From: Jiangella ureilytica
GTDB taxonomy: Bacteria; Actinomycetota; Actinomycetes; Jiangellales; Jiangellaceae
Assembly (NCBI RefSeq): GCF_004348545.1
Contig: NZ_SMKL01000006.1
Span: 1-64,000, forward strand
DNA: 64,000 nucleotides
Reading direction: 5' to 3'
A program made the position numbers and the translations under genes. Of this stretch, positions 25,890 through 36,089 are shown one piece after another. Each line of letters starts with the position of its first letter. Within the stretch, counting starts at the first letter, position 1. A model generated the notes under the pieces. It was not told the origin of the DNA, did no database searches, and saw only the letters and a program-made list of their open reading frames with translations.

Positions 25890-28085
25890 TCAGGAGCGCA
25901 GCCAGGTGCCAGCCAGGCCCTGTTGTTCCACCCCCGGCCTCGAGTAGTCGCAGACCCCGCCGGCGAAGATCGTCGTGAGGCGCTGCCACTGCTCATCGGT
26001 GAAGGCGACGGCGTAGTCGTCGCGCTCGGGCTGCTTCACCCGGCACTTCACCACGTCGGCGGCGATGCTCTCACCGGCGACCTCCCGCGGGAACGACGCC
26101 GACGGGTAGAGCCGCTCGCACTCGCTCGCCGGGTCGCGGTCCAGCGGCTGGGCGAGGAACTCGGCCGTCGCGTCGCGGGTGGTGCAGCCCTCGACCAGCG
26201 CGGCCGGCCGGGCGGCGACGATCTTGTCGATGGGCTTCGCGGCGGAGTCGTCGGCCGCGATGGCCCGCAGCCACCGGTCCATCTGCGTGACGGCGTGGCG
26301 CAGCAGCGGGCTGGCGGTGCTGAACAGGCCGTAGCGGGCGTCCTCGAGCAGGCTGACGTGGTTGGCGGCGGTGCCGTTGGCCTTCAGCAGCCGCTCCCGC
26401 ATCGAGAACGTGTGGTAGCGGACGTGGATGTCGCCGTTCGCGGCGTCGTCGAAGTACGCGCGGTAGTCGATGATCGGGATGTCGGCCAGCCCGCCGCCGC
26501 CGTTGGTCAGCCGGCCGGACCGGTAGGCGGCGCGGATCGCCTCGGTGTCGCCCTCGGTGCGGGCGGCGACGATGTTCGCGTCGTCGTCGAAGCCGCCGAC
26601 CCGCTCGTTGAGGTCGAGGAACTGCTCAGCCGAGATGGTGCCGTCGTTCAGCGTGGCCAGTCCGTACTGGATGCCGACGTTGTCCAGCGGCCGCCGGGCG
26701 AACCCGGTCGCGGGGTCGGTCCCGTAGACGTTGACCGTGTGGTCGAAGACGTCGCAGCGCACGCCGTCCGGGTTGGTCTCCGGGTGGTAGCGCTGGGCCG
26801 GCGGCACGACCCCGCAGAACACCCGCGGGTCGATGCGCCGGGCGCCGTTGGCCACGTTCGGCGCGGTGGCGTAGGTGGCGAAGCCGGTGACGGCGCGCCG
26901 CTGCTGCGCCGTCCACGCCACCCCCGCGTCGGTCGTGAAGTAGGTGTCGAGCAGCCACGCGTCGGTGATGAACTGCACCGTCCCGAAGCCGACCTCGGGG
27001 AACGAGCAGCCGACGACGATGCCGTCGAAGATGCCCGGATAGTTGTCGCTGATCTGGTGGCCCTGGTAGGAGCCGCCGCTACAACCGAACCCGATGACGT
27101 GGTCGGGCCGGCCGTAACGCTCGGTGAACTCCTCGCGCACCATCATGGCGGACTCCGCCGCCGTCAGGTCCGAGCAGTTGTTCCCGAACACGTTCAGCGA
27201 CGACGACAGGACCGCGTAGCCCTGGCCCAGCAGGAACGCGTCGGTGACGCCGCCGGTGGAGTTGCCCTGCCGGTACCAGCCTCCGATGCAGCCGCCACCG
27301 AGCGTGTAGACGGCGCCGCCGTTCCACCCGGCCGGCCGCTCGGTGCCGGTGGCCGACGGCGTGGGCTCGGCCAGCGGGTCGTGCAGGACCGCCGTCTGGA
27401 AGATCGCGCGGTTGACGGTGCCGGTCTCCATGCGCACGACGTACGGGCGCGTCTCGCCGGTCGAGATCGTGGTCGTGGCGAGGTCGGCCGGGTACGCCGT
27501 CGCGCCGGCGGGCCAGGGGACGAACGTGTTCGCCGTCGTCCGGTAGAAGTAGTCGACCCGGTCGGCGATCGAGCAGTCCGCGTCGAGGGGCTGCCCGAGG
27601 GTGCCGCCGACGACCGGCACGGCGAACGAGGCGGTCTCGCAGATGAACGGCTGCTGGTGCGGCCCGGAGAAGACCGGCCCCGTCCGCGGGTGGTTGGTGA
27701 CGGTGAGCTCGGCCTCGGCGCGCCCGCCGGGCCCGGACGTCGTGATGCTGCTGGTGCCCTCGGGCAGCCCGGTGACCAGGCCGGTCAGCCTCCGTCCCTC
27801 GGCCACGAACGCGTCCGTCACGTCGACGCCGCCGGCCGCGACCCGCACCCGGTGCGGCGGCACGTTCACCGGCACGTCGATGCGCACCAGCGCGTCGCCG
27901 CCGGTCACCGTGTCCGGCCGCCCCGAGAGCACGCTGATCTCGACCGGCCCCGGCCGGGCCGCCTGAGCGGGAGCGGTGACGGCTGCCGTCAGGGGCACGA
28001 TGACGGCGACGGCGGCCGCCGCGGCGAGCACCCCTCCCCGCCGTCGCCGACGGGTCGGGATCGACAGGTCCCAGCGCACGATCAT
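25890..28085 (-). CDS. secreted DUF6351-family protein (alpha/beta-hydrolase-like)
   Basis: A 731-residue exported protein. ATG 28085 has a GAGGAGG site, then a basic stretch (TRRRRRRGG) and a signal helix ending near PAQAA. An Ig-like domain (residues about 45-130) precedes the large core with GGAVYTLGGGCIGGWYRQG and a serine-nucleophile-like GFGCSGGSYQGHQIS. Many Cys suggest disulfides. I recall this as the DUF6351 group, related to tannase/feruloyl-esterase folds; esterase activity is an inference. Monocistronic, with its own terminator. Confidence 0.8.
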   Translation of the reverse strand: MIVRWDLSIPTRRRRRGGVLAAAAAVAVIVPLTAAVTAPAQAARPGPVEISVLSGRPDTVTGGDALVRIDVPVNVPPHRVRVAAGGVDVTDAFVAEGRRLTGLVTGLPEGTSSITTSGPGGRAEAELTVTNHPRTGPVFSGPHQQPFICETASFAVPVVGGTLGQPLDADCSIADRVDYFYRTTANTFVPWPAGATAYPADLATTTISTGETRPYVVRMETGTVNRAIFQTAVLHDPLAEPTPSATGTERPAGWNGGAVYTLGGGCIGGWYRQGNSTGGVTDAFLLGQGYAVLSSSLNVFGNNCSDLTAAESAMMVREEFTERYGRPDHVIGFGCSGGSYQGHQISDNYPGIFDGIVVGCSFPEVGFGTVQFITDAWLLDTYFTTDAGVAWTAQQRRAVTGFATYATAPNVANGARRIDPRVFCGVVPPAQRYHPETNPDGVRCDVFDHTVNVYGTDPATGFARRPLDNVGIQYGLATLNDGTISAEQFLDLNERVGGFDDDANIVAARTEGDTEAIRAAYRSGRLTNGGGGLADIPIIDYRAYFDDAANGDIHVRYHTFSMRERLLKANGTAANHVSLLEDARYGLFSTASPLLRHAVTQMDRWLRAIAADDSAAKPIDKIVAARPAALVEGCTTRDATAEFLAQPLDRDPASECERLYPSASFPREVAGESIAADVVKCRVKQPERDDYAVAFTDEQWQRLTTIFAGGVCDYSRPGVEQQGLAGTWLRS

Positions 28086-28270
28086 GAGCAACCTCCTCGT
28101 CGCCTGACTGCGGGTTGCCCACGACCGTGGCCCGGCCGCCGGACCCGCGGCCAGGCCCGGCGGCACAAGTTCAGAGTCCCCTGACATTCGCGCCGGTGAA
28201 AGCGGACCGATCCTGTCCGCCAGTCGTGCCAGGGTGGAACCGCACCCGATCCTGAGCGAAAGGACAGCCG

Positions 28271-28732
28271 ATGAGCCGGCACGTCCAGATCACCTTCGAC
28301 GCCCACGACCCGCGCGCCCTGTCGTCGTTCTGGCGCGACGTCCTCGGGTACGCCTACCCCGCCCCGCCCGGCGCCGACCTGCCCGACGGCGCCGACCCGC
28401 TCGCCGCCTGGGACGAGTTCCTCACCCGAATCGGCGTGCCGGAGGAGCAGTGGAACTCGCGCTCGGCCATCGAGGACCCCGACGGCGACGGGCCGCGGCT
28501 GTTCTTCCAGCAGGTGCCCGAGGACAAGGTCGCCAAGAACCGGGTCCACCTCGACGTGCGGGCCGCGCCCGGGCTCGAGGGCGACGAGCGCATGGCGGCG
28601 CTCGAGGCCGAGTGCGACCGGCTGGTCGCCCTGGGCGCGACCCGCGTGCGCCGGTTCGAGCCCGACGAGCCGTGGAGCGGCGGCTTCATCGTCATGACCG
28701 ACCCCGAGGGCAACGAGTTCTGCCTCGACTGA
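28271..28732 (+). CDS. VOC/glyoxalase-like protein
   Basis: A 153-residue vicinal-oxygen-chelate protein: VQITFDAHDPRALSSFWRDVLGY at the start, a variable insert with DPLAAWDEFLTRIGVPEEQW, NRVHLDVRA as the second beta-alpha-beta start, and the end FIVMTDPEGNEFCLD. The DPEGNEFCL ending is diagnostic. The metal-binding positions are partly conserved (H in VHLDV, E in GNEF). Substrate unknown; such single-copy actinobacterial members are often annotated as glyoxalase-like. Confidence 0.85.
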   Translation: MSRHVQITFDAHDPRALSSFWRDVLGYAYPAPPGADLPDGADPLAAWDEFLTRIGVPEEQWNSRSAIEDPDGDGPRLFFQQVPEDKVAKNRVHLDVRAAPGLEGDERMAALEAECDRLVALGATRVRRFEPDEPWSGGFIVMTDPEGNEFCLD

Positions 28733-28736
28733 CCGG

Positions 28737-29505
28737 TCAGGGCTCCTGGGCGGCCCGCTCCAGCTCGTCGACGATCTCCTGGCGTTGCGCGGGACCCGGG
28801 TATCGCCCCGCGCGACGACGGCGTGGATGCGCCGGGTGTGGCCGATGTCGGCCGGCGACTCGGCGTCGAGCACGAGCGCGCACCAGCAGCTCGAGCTCGT
28901 CGTGCGCCGCCAGGCCCGGGAAGACGAACGATGTGCCGCCGTCGGTGCCCGCGCCGACGTTCCCGCCGGGCCGCTGCCGGGTCGCCGACCGGCCGGAGCT
29001 TCGCGTCGAGGTACTCCAGCTCGAGCGCCTCGCGCTCCGGGTCCGCGCCGGCCAGGCCTCGACCCACGCCACCCACTCCCCGCGCAGCGCCCGCCAGGCG
29101 TGCGTCGGCGGCGGTCACGATCGGGACGCCGAACGGGTTCCGCGAGCCCGGCCCGTCCAGCACCTTGCTGGCAATCACCATGGACGGGACCGTCCAGGTC
29201 GCCGCGCCGGACCTGCCGCCACACCTCGTGCGTCTCGGCGGACGCGCGCATCTCGCGGATGCCGGTGACGCCGTGCACCAAGTGCATCGGCGGGCACGTC
29301 CCGGCGACCTCGGTGCTGTGGGTGTGCGGGTCCCGCGGTCCGGGGATGAGGAACCTCCCCCGCAGGTCGACGACCCGCACGCCCGCGATCTCGGGGACGT
29401 CCGTCCGACGGCGAGCACGCGCTCCCCCGCCGGCACCGCCGTCGCCTCGGGTTGCGGACCCGAGCCGGTGCCGTCGGCCAGCGTCGCGCCGGTCAGCACC
29501 GTCAC
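28737..29505 (-). pseudogene. amidohydrolase-family pseudogene
   Basis: From GTG 29505: VTVLTGATLADGTGSGPQP, frameshift, VRVVDLRGRFLIPGPRDPHTHSTEVAG (HxH metal site) followed by LVHGVTGIREMR, frameshift, KVLDGPGSRNPFGV, frameshift, DPEREALELEYLDAKLR, frameshift, GTSFVFPGLAAHDELELLVRA, and IGHTRRIHAVV near the end. These are the signposts of a secreted-type amidohydrolase in the right order, spread over all three frames. With about 256 codons it is also shorter than the usual 430-480, so internal deletions are likely. Clearly non-functional. Confidence 0.8.
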
Positions 29506-29683
29506 CCCGCCTCGGTCCCGGTGGCCTCGGCCGCTGCTGCGAGGCCGCGCTACCGGCCGGCACCGGCAGGTCCACGACGGGCGCCGCCCGACGACGGCGC
29601 TGGATCCCACGTTGACCGATCGCGACGGTGACGATCAGGTGCAGCGGTTGAGCCCGACGACGGGCCTGACCAGCATCCGTGCG

Positions 29684-29758
29684 TGGTGGGCGCAGTAGGG
29701 TTCGAACCTACGACCCCTGGTTTGTAAGACCAGTGCTCTACCGCTGAGCTATGCGCCC
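29684..29758 (-). tRNA. tRNA-Val (anticodon TAC)
   Basis: On the minus strand GGGCGCA (29758-29752) pairs with TGCGCCC, followed by A and an encoded CCA ending at 29684. The D arm is GCTC...GAGC, the anticodon stem CTGGT/ACCAG encloses CTTACAA with anticodon TAC at 29726-29724, and the T arm is GTAGGTTCGAACCCTAC. It forms a complete cloverleaf that reads GUA (and GUG). Confidence 0.97.
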
Positions 29759-29813
29759 GTCATCGTGCGAAGGCTCAGGGTATCGAGAGATCGGCCCGGC
29801 CCGAAAATCGCCG

Positions 29814-30275
29814 TCAGGCGGCGCCGTCGGGCGGAACCTTCTCCTGTTCCTGGGTGCTGATCTCAGGTGTGTCCAGCGCTTCGGCGATGGCCGAGCGGGT
29901 CGGCCGGGCCGGCGCGCGGCCGAGGACGCGGTCGATGGCGCTGGCGACGTCGGCGGAGAGGTCGCGGCTGTCGGTGCGGCGGTGCCGGCCGGGACCGGGC
30001 ATACGGATGGCGAAGCCGCGGTCCATGGTGGTCTCGACGGCGAGGAACTCGGCCGTGGCCGAGGCCTCGCAGGAGCGGCACACCGTGTGGCCGAGACGGC
30101 GCACGAGCGTGGTGGCGCCGCAGACCGTGCAGCGGTCGAGGTCGGACGACCAGCCCTTGGTCTGCTGGCAGTCGGGGCAGATCAGCACCTGCTCATCGGC
30201 CCGGACCCCGCGCACCCACAGGTTCGTCCCCCGGGCGGGGTCGGACTGGCGGGCTCCACAGCGGTAGCACGGCAC
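29814..30275 (-). CDS. multi-zinc-ribbon protein, unknown role
   Basis: A 153-residue protein with four Cys pairs in its first 70 residues: CYRC, CPDC, CTVC and CRSC, enough for two zinc ribbons. Linking sequence includes TNLWVRGVRADEQVLICPDC and LVRRLGHTVC. The C-terminal half is a low-complexity, charged region with RAPARPTRSAIAEAL. GTG 30275 is supported by GGGAGC upstream and by the first CYRC pair. Possibly a nucleic-acid- or partner-binding adaptor. Upstream on the same strand lies ahpE. Confidence 0.75.
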   Translation of the reverse strand: MPCYRCGARQSDPARGTNLWVRGVRADEQVLICPDCQQTKGWSSDLDRCTVCGATTLVRRLGHTVCRSCEASATAEFLAVETTMDRGFAIRMPGPGRHRRTDSRDLSADVASAIDRVLGRAPARPTRSAIAEALDTPEISTQEQEKVPPDGAA

Positions 30276-30340
30276 GAGCGAGCTCCCTTCCTGCTCTGCT
30301 TCTGGTCGGACGACACCGGACGCCGAAGGTGCCCGGACCG

Positions 30341-30802
30341 TCAGGCCGTGCCGAGCGAGCTCAGCACGCGCCGGTAGTCGTCGACGTCCCTGGCATCGGG
30401 AAGCGCGTTGACGACGTTCCAGCGGACGGTCCCCCCTGTGTCCACTACGAAGGTACCGCGAACGGCACAGCCGCGTTCGTGATCGAACACACCGTACGCC
30501 GAGGCAACCGCCCCATGTGGCCAGAAGTCGGACACGAGCGGGAAATCCAGCCCTGCCGTGTCGGCGAACACGCGCAGGGAGAACATCGAGTCGCACGAGA
30601 CGGCGACGACGTGCGTACCGGAGCCGACGGCGGGGATCAGCGAGTCGCGGATGGCGGTCAGCTCGCCGGTGCACACCTCCGTGAACGCGAACGGGAAGAA
30701 CGCCAGGACGACGGGGCGTCCTCGCAGGGAGGAGAGCCGGACTGCCGAACCGTGCTGGTCCGGCAGTTCGAAGTCCGGTGCCTGAGCACCGACCAGGCTC
30801 AC
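30341..30802 (-). CDS. ahpE: AhpE-type peroxiredoxin
   Basis: A 153-residue thiol peroxidase that reduces hydroperoxides and peroxynitrite. The peroxidatic Cys is residue 44 in FFPFAFTEVCTGEL, close to Cys45 of mycobacterial AhpE. APDFELPDQHG, LVSDFWPHGAVASAYGVFD and RGTFVVDTGG are all family blocks. A second Cys sits in ERGCAVRG (about residue 112), so a 2-Cys mechanism cannot be excluded. Its GTG start (30802) overlaps the DUF3052 gene stop by four bases, so the two are coupled. Confidence 0.92.
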   Translation of the reverse strand: MSLVGAQAPDFELPDQHGSAVRLSSLRGRPVVLAFFPFAFTEVCTGELTAIRDSLIPAVGSGTHVVAVSCDSMFSLRVFADTAGLDFPLVSDFWPHGAVASAYGVFDHERGCAVRGTFVVDTGGTVRWNVVNALPDARDVDDYRRVLSSLGTA

Positions 30803-31233
30803 TTGCGGGCCGACCCCTTGGGGGCGACGAGCTTGGTGCCCGACCAGTCCTCGGCCGCCGAGACGGTGGACGTGGTGGACAGGCCGGCGGTGAGCGCGGC
30901 GTCGGCGATGTCGCTGGCCTCGACGGAGCCGTCGCGGCCCACCTTCGGAGTCAGCAGCCACACCACACCGCCGGGGGCGAGGTCGGTCGTGGCGCCGATC
31001 AGCGCGTCGGTGAGGTCGCCGTCGTCGTCACGCCACCACTGCAGCACCACGTCGGCGACCTCCCCGGAGTCGCCGTCGAGCAGCTCGTTGCCGGTGACTT
31101 CCTCGATGTCGATACGCAGATCGTCATCGCAGTCCTCGTCCCAGCCGAGCTCCAAGACCACCTGGTTGGGGCGGAAGCCGAGCTTGGCCGCCGGCCCGTC
31201 GTGCTGGTCCGAGTGGCCCGCGATCTGGCCCAC
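30799..31233 (-). CDS. DUF3052-family protein
   Basis: A 144-residue protein matching the actinobacterial DUF3052 family, which sits beside aceE and a peroxiredoxin in many genomes, as here. Typical parts are KLGFRPNQVVLELGWDEDCDDDLR, ADVVLQWWRDDDGDLTDALI and GGVVWLLTPKVGRDG. GTG 31233 has an excellent GAGGAGG seven bases upstream. Very acidic, without membrane segments. Role unknown. Divergent from aceE across a 272-bp intergenic region where I find no further gene. Confidence 0.88.
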   Translation of the reverse strand: MGQIAGHSDQHDGPAAKLGFRPNQVVLELGWDEDCDDDLRIDIEEVTGNELLDGDSGEVADVVLQWWRDDDGDLTDALIGATTDLAPGGVVWLLTPKVGRDGSVEASDIADAALTAGLSTTSTVSAAEDWSGTKLVAPKGSARK

Positions 31234-31505
31234 CGATCGTCCTCCTCGCAGTCGTCGCGGCCCGCTCCTGCGTACCGCGTTTGCTGTAGTCCACCCAAGG
31301 ACGCGCACTTGCGCAAGTGAACCCGCCAGACCAAGCCTGACACGCTCACCCGAACGCGCCTATGGTGCCCCTGCTCAGCGCGCTTGGAAAGATGTCGGCG
31401 GGTCCGAATGTGACGTACGGCGCCGGAGCGAGCAGGATAGGAAACACAGAACCCGAACATCCCCCGACGCTCATCGGCGTCCTATGAGACCACGAAGGGA
31501 CAGTC

Positions 31506-34253
31506 GTGGCTGCCGACCGCTCGCCGATCATCATCAACGGCCTTCCGAGCCAGCTCCCCGACATCGACGCGGACGAGACCAGGGAGTGGCTGGAGTCGCT
31601 CGATGCCGCCATCGACCAGCGCGGACGCCACCGGGCTCGCTATCTGATGCTGGCGCTGCTGCAGCGCGCCCAGGAGCGCCAGGTCGGCGTGCCGAGCCTG
31701 CGCAACACCGACTACATCAACACCATCCCGCCCGAGGCGGAGCCCTGGTTCCCCGGCGACGAGTTCGTCGAACGGCGCATCCGGGCCTATACCCGCTGGA
31801 ACGCGGCCATGATGGTGCAGCGCGCCCAGCGGCCGGGCGTGGGCGTCGGCGGCCACATCTCCACCTACGCGTCGTCGGCGGCGCTCTACGAGGTCGGGTT
31901 CAACCACTTCTTCCGCGGCAAGGACCACGCCGGCGGCGGCGACCAGATCTACTTCCAGGGCCACGCCTCCCCCGGCATGTACGCCCGCGCGTTCCTCGAG
32001 GGCCGGCTCACCGAGAGCCAGCTCGACGGCTTCCGCCAGGAGCTCTCGCACGCCGGGCTGGGCGGCGGGCTGCCGTCCTACCCGCACCCGCGGCTGATGC
32101 CCGACTTCTGGGAGTTCCCGACGGTGTCCATGGGCCTGGGCCCGCTGAACGCCATCTACCAGGCGCGGTTCAACCGCTACCTGCACCACCGCGGCATCAA
32201 GGACACCAGCCAGCAGCACGTGTGGGCGTTCCTCGGCGACGGCGAGATGGACGAGCCCGAGACCATCGGCGCCATCGGCGTCGCCGCCCGCGAAGAGCTC
32301 GACAACCTCACGTTCGTCGTCAACTGCAACCTGCAGCGGCTCGACGGCCCCGTACGCGGCAACGGCAAGATCATCCAGGAGATGGAGGCGCTGTTCCGCG
32401 GCGCCGGCTGGAACGTCATCAAGGTCATCTGGGGCCGCGAGTGGGACCCGCTGCTGGCCGCCGACACCGACGGCGCGCTGGTCAACCTCATGAACGTCAC
32501 GCCCGACGGCGACTACCAGACGTACAAGGCCGAGTCCGGCGCGTACGTCCGCGAGCACTTCTTCGGCCGCGACCCCCGCACCCGCAAGATGGTCGAGGAC
32601 ATGTCCGACGACGAGATCTGGGGGCTCAAGCGCGGCGGGCACGACTACCGCAAGCTGTACGCGGCCTACAAGGCCGCCACCGAGCACACCGGCCAGCCGA
32701 CGGTCATCCTCGCCAAGACGATCAAGGGCTGGACGCTCGGCTCGCACTTCGAGGCGCGCAACGCGACGCACCAGATGAAGAAGCTCACCGGCGACGACCT
32801 CAAGCTCTTCCGCGACCGCCTGTTCATGGAGATCCCCGACGCCGCGCTCGAGGACGTCTACAACCCGCCGTACTTCCACCCGGGCCAGGACTCCGACGAA
32901 CACGCCTACATGATGGAGCGGCGGCAGAAGCTGGGCGGCTTCCTGCCCGAGCGCCGCACCCCCGCGAAGCCGCTGGTGCTGCCGGGCGACAAGGTCTACG
33001 AGGTGGCGAAGCGCGGCTCCGGCAAGCAGCCGGTGGCCACCACCATGGCGCTGGTCCGCCTCCTCAAGGACCTGCTCAAGGATCCCGAGATCGGCAAGCG
33101 ACTCGTGCCCATCATCCCCGACGAGGCCCGCACGTTCGGCATGGACTCCCTGTTCCCGACGCTGAAGATCTACTCGCCGCACGGGCAGAACTACACGCCC
33201 GTCGACCGCGAGCTGTTCCTGTCCTACAAGGAGGCCAAGGACGGGCAGATCCTGCACGAGGGCATCAACGAGGCCGGCTCGGTGGCGTCGTGGACGGCGG
33301 CGGCCACGTCCTACGCCACGCACGGCCAGCCGATGATCCCGCTGTACATCTTCTACTCGATGTTCGGCTTCCAGCGCACCGGCGACGGCTTCTGGGCCGC
33401 CGCCGACCAGCTGTCCCGCGGCTTCGTCCTCGGCGCCACCGCCGGGCGCACCACGCTCAACGGCGAGGGCCTGCAGCACGAGGACGGCCACTCGGTGCTG
33501 CTCGCGTCGACCAACCCGGCGGTCGTGCACTACGACCCCGCCTTCGCCTTCGAGATCGGCCACATCGTCCGCGACGGCCTGCGGCGCATGTACGGCGAGG
33601 ACTCCGAGAACGTCTTCTACTACCTCACCATCTACAACGAGCCGTACGTGCAGCCGGCCGAGCCCGAGAACCTCGACGTCGACGGCCTGCTCAAGGGCAT
33701 GTACCTGTACCAGCCCATGGAGACCGCACCCGGCGACAACGTCCCGCACGCGCAGATCCTCGCGTCCGGCGTCGGCATGAACTGGGCACTCGAGGCGCAG
33801 CAGCGGCTGGCCCACGAGTGGCAGGTCGCGGCCGACGTCTGGTCGGTCACGTCCTGGAACGAGCTGCGCCGCGACGGCCTGGCCGCCGACGAGTGGAACC
33901 TCATGCACCCCGGCGAGGACGCCCGCGTCCCGTACGTCACCCAGCGGCTGCGCGAGGCCCGCGGCCCTGTCGTCGGCGTCAGCGACTACCTGCGCGCGGT
34001 GCAGGACCAGATCGCGCCGTACGTGCCCACCGACTACTCCTCGCTGGGCACCGACGGGTTCGGGCTGTCCGACACGCGGGCGGCGCTGCGCCGGCACTTC
34101 AAGGTCGACGCCCAGTCCATCGTCATCAGCGTGCTGACGCTGCTGGCCCAGCGCGGCGAGCTGCCCTGGGAGACGGTCAAGCAGGCACACGACCGCTACA
34201 AACTCGACGACGTCAAGGCCACCACCGCCGAGGAGGCGGGCGGCGAGTCCTAG
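31506..34253 (+). CDS. aceE: pyruvate dehydrogenase E1, homodimeric type
   Basis: The 915-residue thiamine-diphosphate E1 subunit, which decarboxylates pyruvate and acetylates the E2 lipoyl group, feeding acetyl-CoA to the nearby fatty-acid genes. The TPP motif is [12 protein letters not shown]...NCNLQ. Other family blocks are [24 protein letters not shown], the Glu/His active-site region [17 protein letters not shown] and the transketolase C-terminal domain [19 protein letters not shown]. The length matches E. coli AceE (887). GTG start; strictly cytoplasmic. Confidence 0.96.
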   Translation: MAADRSPIIINGLPSQLPDIDADETREWLESLDAAIDQRGRHRARYLMLALLQRAQERQVGVPSLRNTDYINTIPPEAEPWFPGDEFVERRIRAYTRWNAAMMVQRAQRPGVGVGGHISTYASSAALYEVGFNHFFRGKDHAGGGDQIYFQGHASPGMYARAFLEGRLTESQLDGFRQELSHAGLGGGLPSYPHPRLMPDFWEFPTVSMGLGPLNAIYQARFNRYLHHRGIKDTSQQHVWAFLGDGEMDEPETIGAIGVAAREELDNLTFVVNCNLQRLDGPVRGNGKIIQEMEALFRGAGWNVIKVIWGREWDPLLAADTDGALVNLMNVTPDGDYQTYKAESGAYVREHFFGRDPRTRKMVEDMSDDEIWGLKRGGHDYRKLYAAYKAATEHTGQPTVILAKTIKGWTLGSHFEARNATHQMKKLTGDDLKLFRDRLFMEIPDAALEDVYNPPYFHPGQDSDEHAYMMERRQKLGGFLPERRTPAKPLVLPGDKVYEVAKRGSGKQPVATTMALVRLLKDLLKDPEIGKRLVPIIPDEARTFGMDSLFPTLKIYSPHGQNYTPVDRELFLSYKEAKDGQILHEGINEAGSVASWTAAATSYATHGQPMIPLYIFYSMFGFQRTGDGFWAAADQLSRGFVLGATAGRTTLNGEGLQHEDGHSVLLASTNPAVVHYDPAFAFEIGHIVRDGLRRMYGEDSENVFYYLTIYNEPYVQPAEPENLDVDGLLKGMYLYQPMETAPGDNVPHAQILASGVGMNWALEAQQRLAHEWQVAADVWSVTSWNELRRDGLAADEWNLMHPGEDARVPYVTQRLREARGPVVGVSDYLRAVQDQIAPYVPTDYSSLGTDGFGLSDTRAALRRHFKVDAQSIVISVLTLLAQRGELPWETVKQAHDRYKLDDVKATTAEEAGGES

Positions 34254-34379
34254 CTGGAGTTCCCAGCCGCCCGAACTTCCGACGACCACGTTCCTTTCGC
34301 AAGATCGACCCGCTTTGCTGGTTCTGCCGATCCGTCGCGACCGCCGACGGAGCACCGGTCCATCCAGAGGGGGTTCGCC

Positions 34380-34886
34380 ATGCGAAAGAGAACACCGGTC
34401 GCCTGGGCCGCCGTCGCCGCCGCGGCGGCGACGGTCCTGAGCACGTCCACGCCCAGCGTCGCCCATTCGGCCCAGGAGGTCGTCAGCTACCAGCTCACCA
34501 TCGACGGCGTCGGGCTGACCATGCAGCAGTGCATCGGGCTCGGGACGGCCACGGAGGTCGTCGAGCAGCGGGTGGCGGGCCCGGACGGTCAGGTGACGAC
34601 GGTCAAGGTGCCCGGCCTGCATCGTGACCACGACCTCGTGTGCACCCGGGTGGTCACCGACGACGACACGCTCGTGGAGTGGCAGGAGCTGCTGCTCGCC
34701 GGGGGTCCCGACGCCCGCAAGGACGTCGGTCTCACGCTGTACGACACGCTCGGCGAACCGATCACGGGGTTCGCCTACGAGAACGCCTGGCCCAGCGAGC
34801 TCACGTATGTCGATGCCGGCGACTCCAGCGGCCGGCTCCTCGAGGTCGTGACGATCGTCGCCGACGAGCTCAGGCGGGTCTCGTGA
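34380..34886 (+). CDS. exported protein with phage tail-tube (gp19-like) domain
   Basis: A 168-residue protein. Residues 1-30 are a clear Sec signal ([20 protein letters not shown]...SVAHS). The rest follows the T4 gp19/Hcp-like tail-tube pattern: [20 protein letters not shown], a [18 protein letters not shown] segment (tail-tube proteins have K.PG...  then TL.RG at this place), then [26 protein letters not shown] and [13 protein letters not shown]. Phage and contractile-injection tube proteins are not normally exported. The GTG of the collagen-like gene overlaps its stop (34883-34886). Role unknown; family assignment is by pattern. Confidence 0.68.
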   Translation: MRKRTPVAWAAVAAAAATVLSTSTPSVAHSAQEVVSYQLTIDGVGLTMQQCIGLGTATEVVEQRVAGPDGQVTTVKVPGLHRDHDLVCTRVVTDDDTLVEWQELLLAGGPDARKDVGLTLYDTLGEPITGFAYENAWPSELTYVDAGDSSGRLLEVVTIVADELRRVS

Positions 34887-35338
34887 ACCGCAACCGGCTG
34901 CTCGCCGTCATCGCCTCGACCGGGGTGATCGTGAGTGGCGGCACGGTGGCGGTCATGGCCGCGACCACGTCCGACGAGGTGATCCATGCGTGCGTGAGCC
35001 GAGGCGTGCTCGGACTGGGCGCCGGGAGCGTCCGCATCGTCGACGGACCGGGCGACTGCCGGCACACCGAGGATCCGACGAGCTGGAACCGGCAGGGTCC
35101 GGCCGGGCCGCCCGGCGCGACCGGCCCGCAGGGCGTGCCCGGCCCGCAGGGCGTGCCCGGCCCGCAGGGGGTGCCCGGCCCGCAGGGCCAGGCCGGCCCG
35201 CAGGGCGAGCCGGGACCCCAGGGCCCCCAGGGACCGCCGGGCGGCAGCCTCGGCGGTGACGCCCTGGTGAGCTCGTGCTGGAGCGGCCTGCCGGAGGTGA
35301 CGATCGGCGAGTGCGTCGCCAGGACGCTCGTTCCCTGA
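34883..35338 (+). CDS. exported collagen-like (Gly-X-Y) protein
   Basis: A 151-residue protein. The N terminus [26 protein letters not shown] is a signal or anchor helix. A short globular part has two Cys (HACVSRG, GDCRHTE), ending in SWNRQG. About 16 uninterrupted Gly-X-Y triplets follow ([19 protein letters not shown] and so on), the hallmark of a collagen triple helix. The tail [11 protein letters not shown] has two more Cys. At DNA level an 18-bp unit is repeated three times within 35123-35176. Coupled by overlap to the gp19-like gene; probably a trimeric extracellular partner. Confidence 0.8.
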   Translation: MNRNRLLAVIASTGVIVSGGTVAVMAATTSDEVIHACVSRGVLGLGAGSVRIVDGPGDCRHTEDPTSWNRQGPAGPPGATGPQGVPGPQGVPGPQGVPGPQGQAGPQGEPGPQGPQGPPGGSLGGDALVSSCWSGLPEVTIGECVARTLVP

Positions 35339-35344
35339 CGCCGG

Positions 35345-36082
35345 TCAGCCGGCGGCGGCGTGCATCTCCCACACGAGGAGCTCGGCGCCGCCGGTGGCCG
35401 TCACCGCCCGGCCGCCCTCGTCGCTGAAGCGGACGGCGTCGCCCTCGCCCAGGGTGCCGGCGGACTCGACATCGACGACGGCGGCAGCTGCGGCTTCCGC
35501 GCGCGCCACGTAGACATGCACGAACGGCGCCGACGGCAGCGTCACGACGTCACCGGGCCGCAGCCGGGCCACGTGCAGGGCTGCGGCCTCCTGCCCGAGC
35601 CCGACGGCGACGGCGTCGGCGTGCCGTCCCAGCCCGCTCACCACCGGCATCAGCCCGCCGCCTGCCAGCGTCGCCGTCACGTCGGCCTGGCCGTACGACG
35701 GGTCCACGCCCGGCTTCGTCGGCGGCAGCCACATCTGCACGAACCGCGCACCGGAGCCGCCCGACGCCAGCTCGGAGTGCCGCACGCCGCGCCCGGCGCT
35801 CATCCGCTGCACCACGCCCGGCACCAGCTCGCCGCCGTGCCCGGCGGTGTCCTGGTGGACCAGCGAGCCGGTCAGCACCCAGGTGACGATCTCGACGTCG
35901 CGGTGCGGGTGCGCCGGGTAGCCGCCCCCGGGCGAGGCGACATCGTCGTTGGCCACCACCAGCAGCCCGAACCCCACGTTGCCGGGGTCGTAGTGCGGCC
36001 CGAACGAGAACGAGTGCCGCGAGACCACGCCGTCGCCGGGGGTGACGAACCGATCGCCGGCCCGCCGGACCTCGACGCTCAC
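35345..36082 (-). CDS. pirin-family bicupin protein
   Basis: A 245-residue cytoplasmic bicupin. The first cupin has the metal site [22 protein letters not shown] and [15 protein letters not shown], the pirin signature; the second cupin is degenerate ([26 protein letters not shown]). The length fits the bacterial YhhW/pirin group. Some members are quercetin dioxygenases; in actinomycetes a pirin binds acyl-CoA dehydrogenase or pyruvate dehydrogenase E1, which is notable with aceE nearby. It is convergent with the collagen-like gene and ends 6 bp from it. Confidence 0.88.
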   Translation of the reverse strand: MSVEVRRAGDRFVTPGDGVVSRHSFSFGPHYDPGNVGFGLLVVANDDVASPGGGYPAHPHRDVEIVTWVLTGSLVHQDTAGHGGELVPGVVQRMSAGRGVRHSELASGGSGARFVQMWLPPTKPGVDPSYGQADVTATLAGGGLMPVVSGLGRHADAVAVGLGQEAAALHVARLRPGDVVTLPSAPFVHVYVARAEAAAAAVVDVESAGTLGEGDAVRFSDEGGRAVTATGGAELLVWEMHAAAG

Positions 36083-36089
36083 CGGCCCG

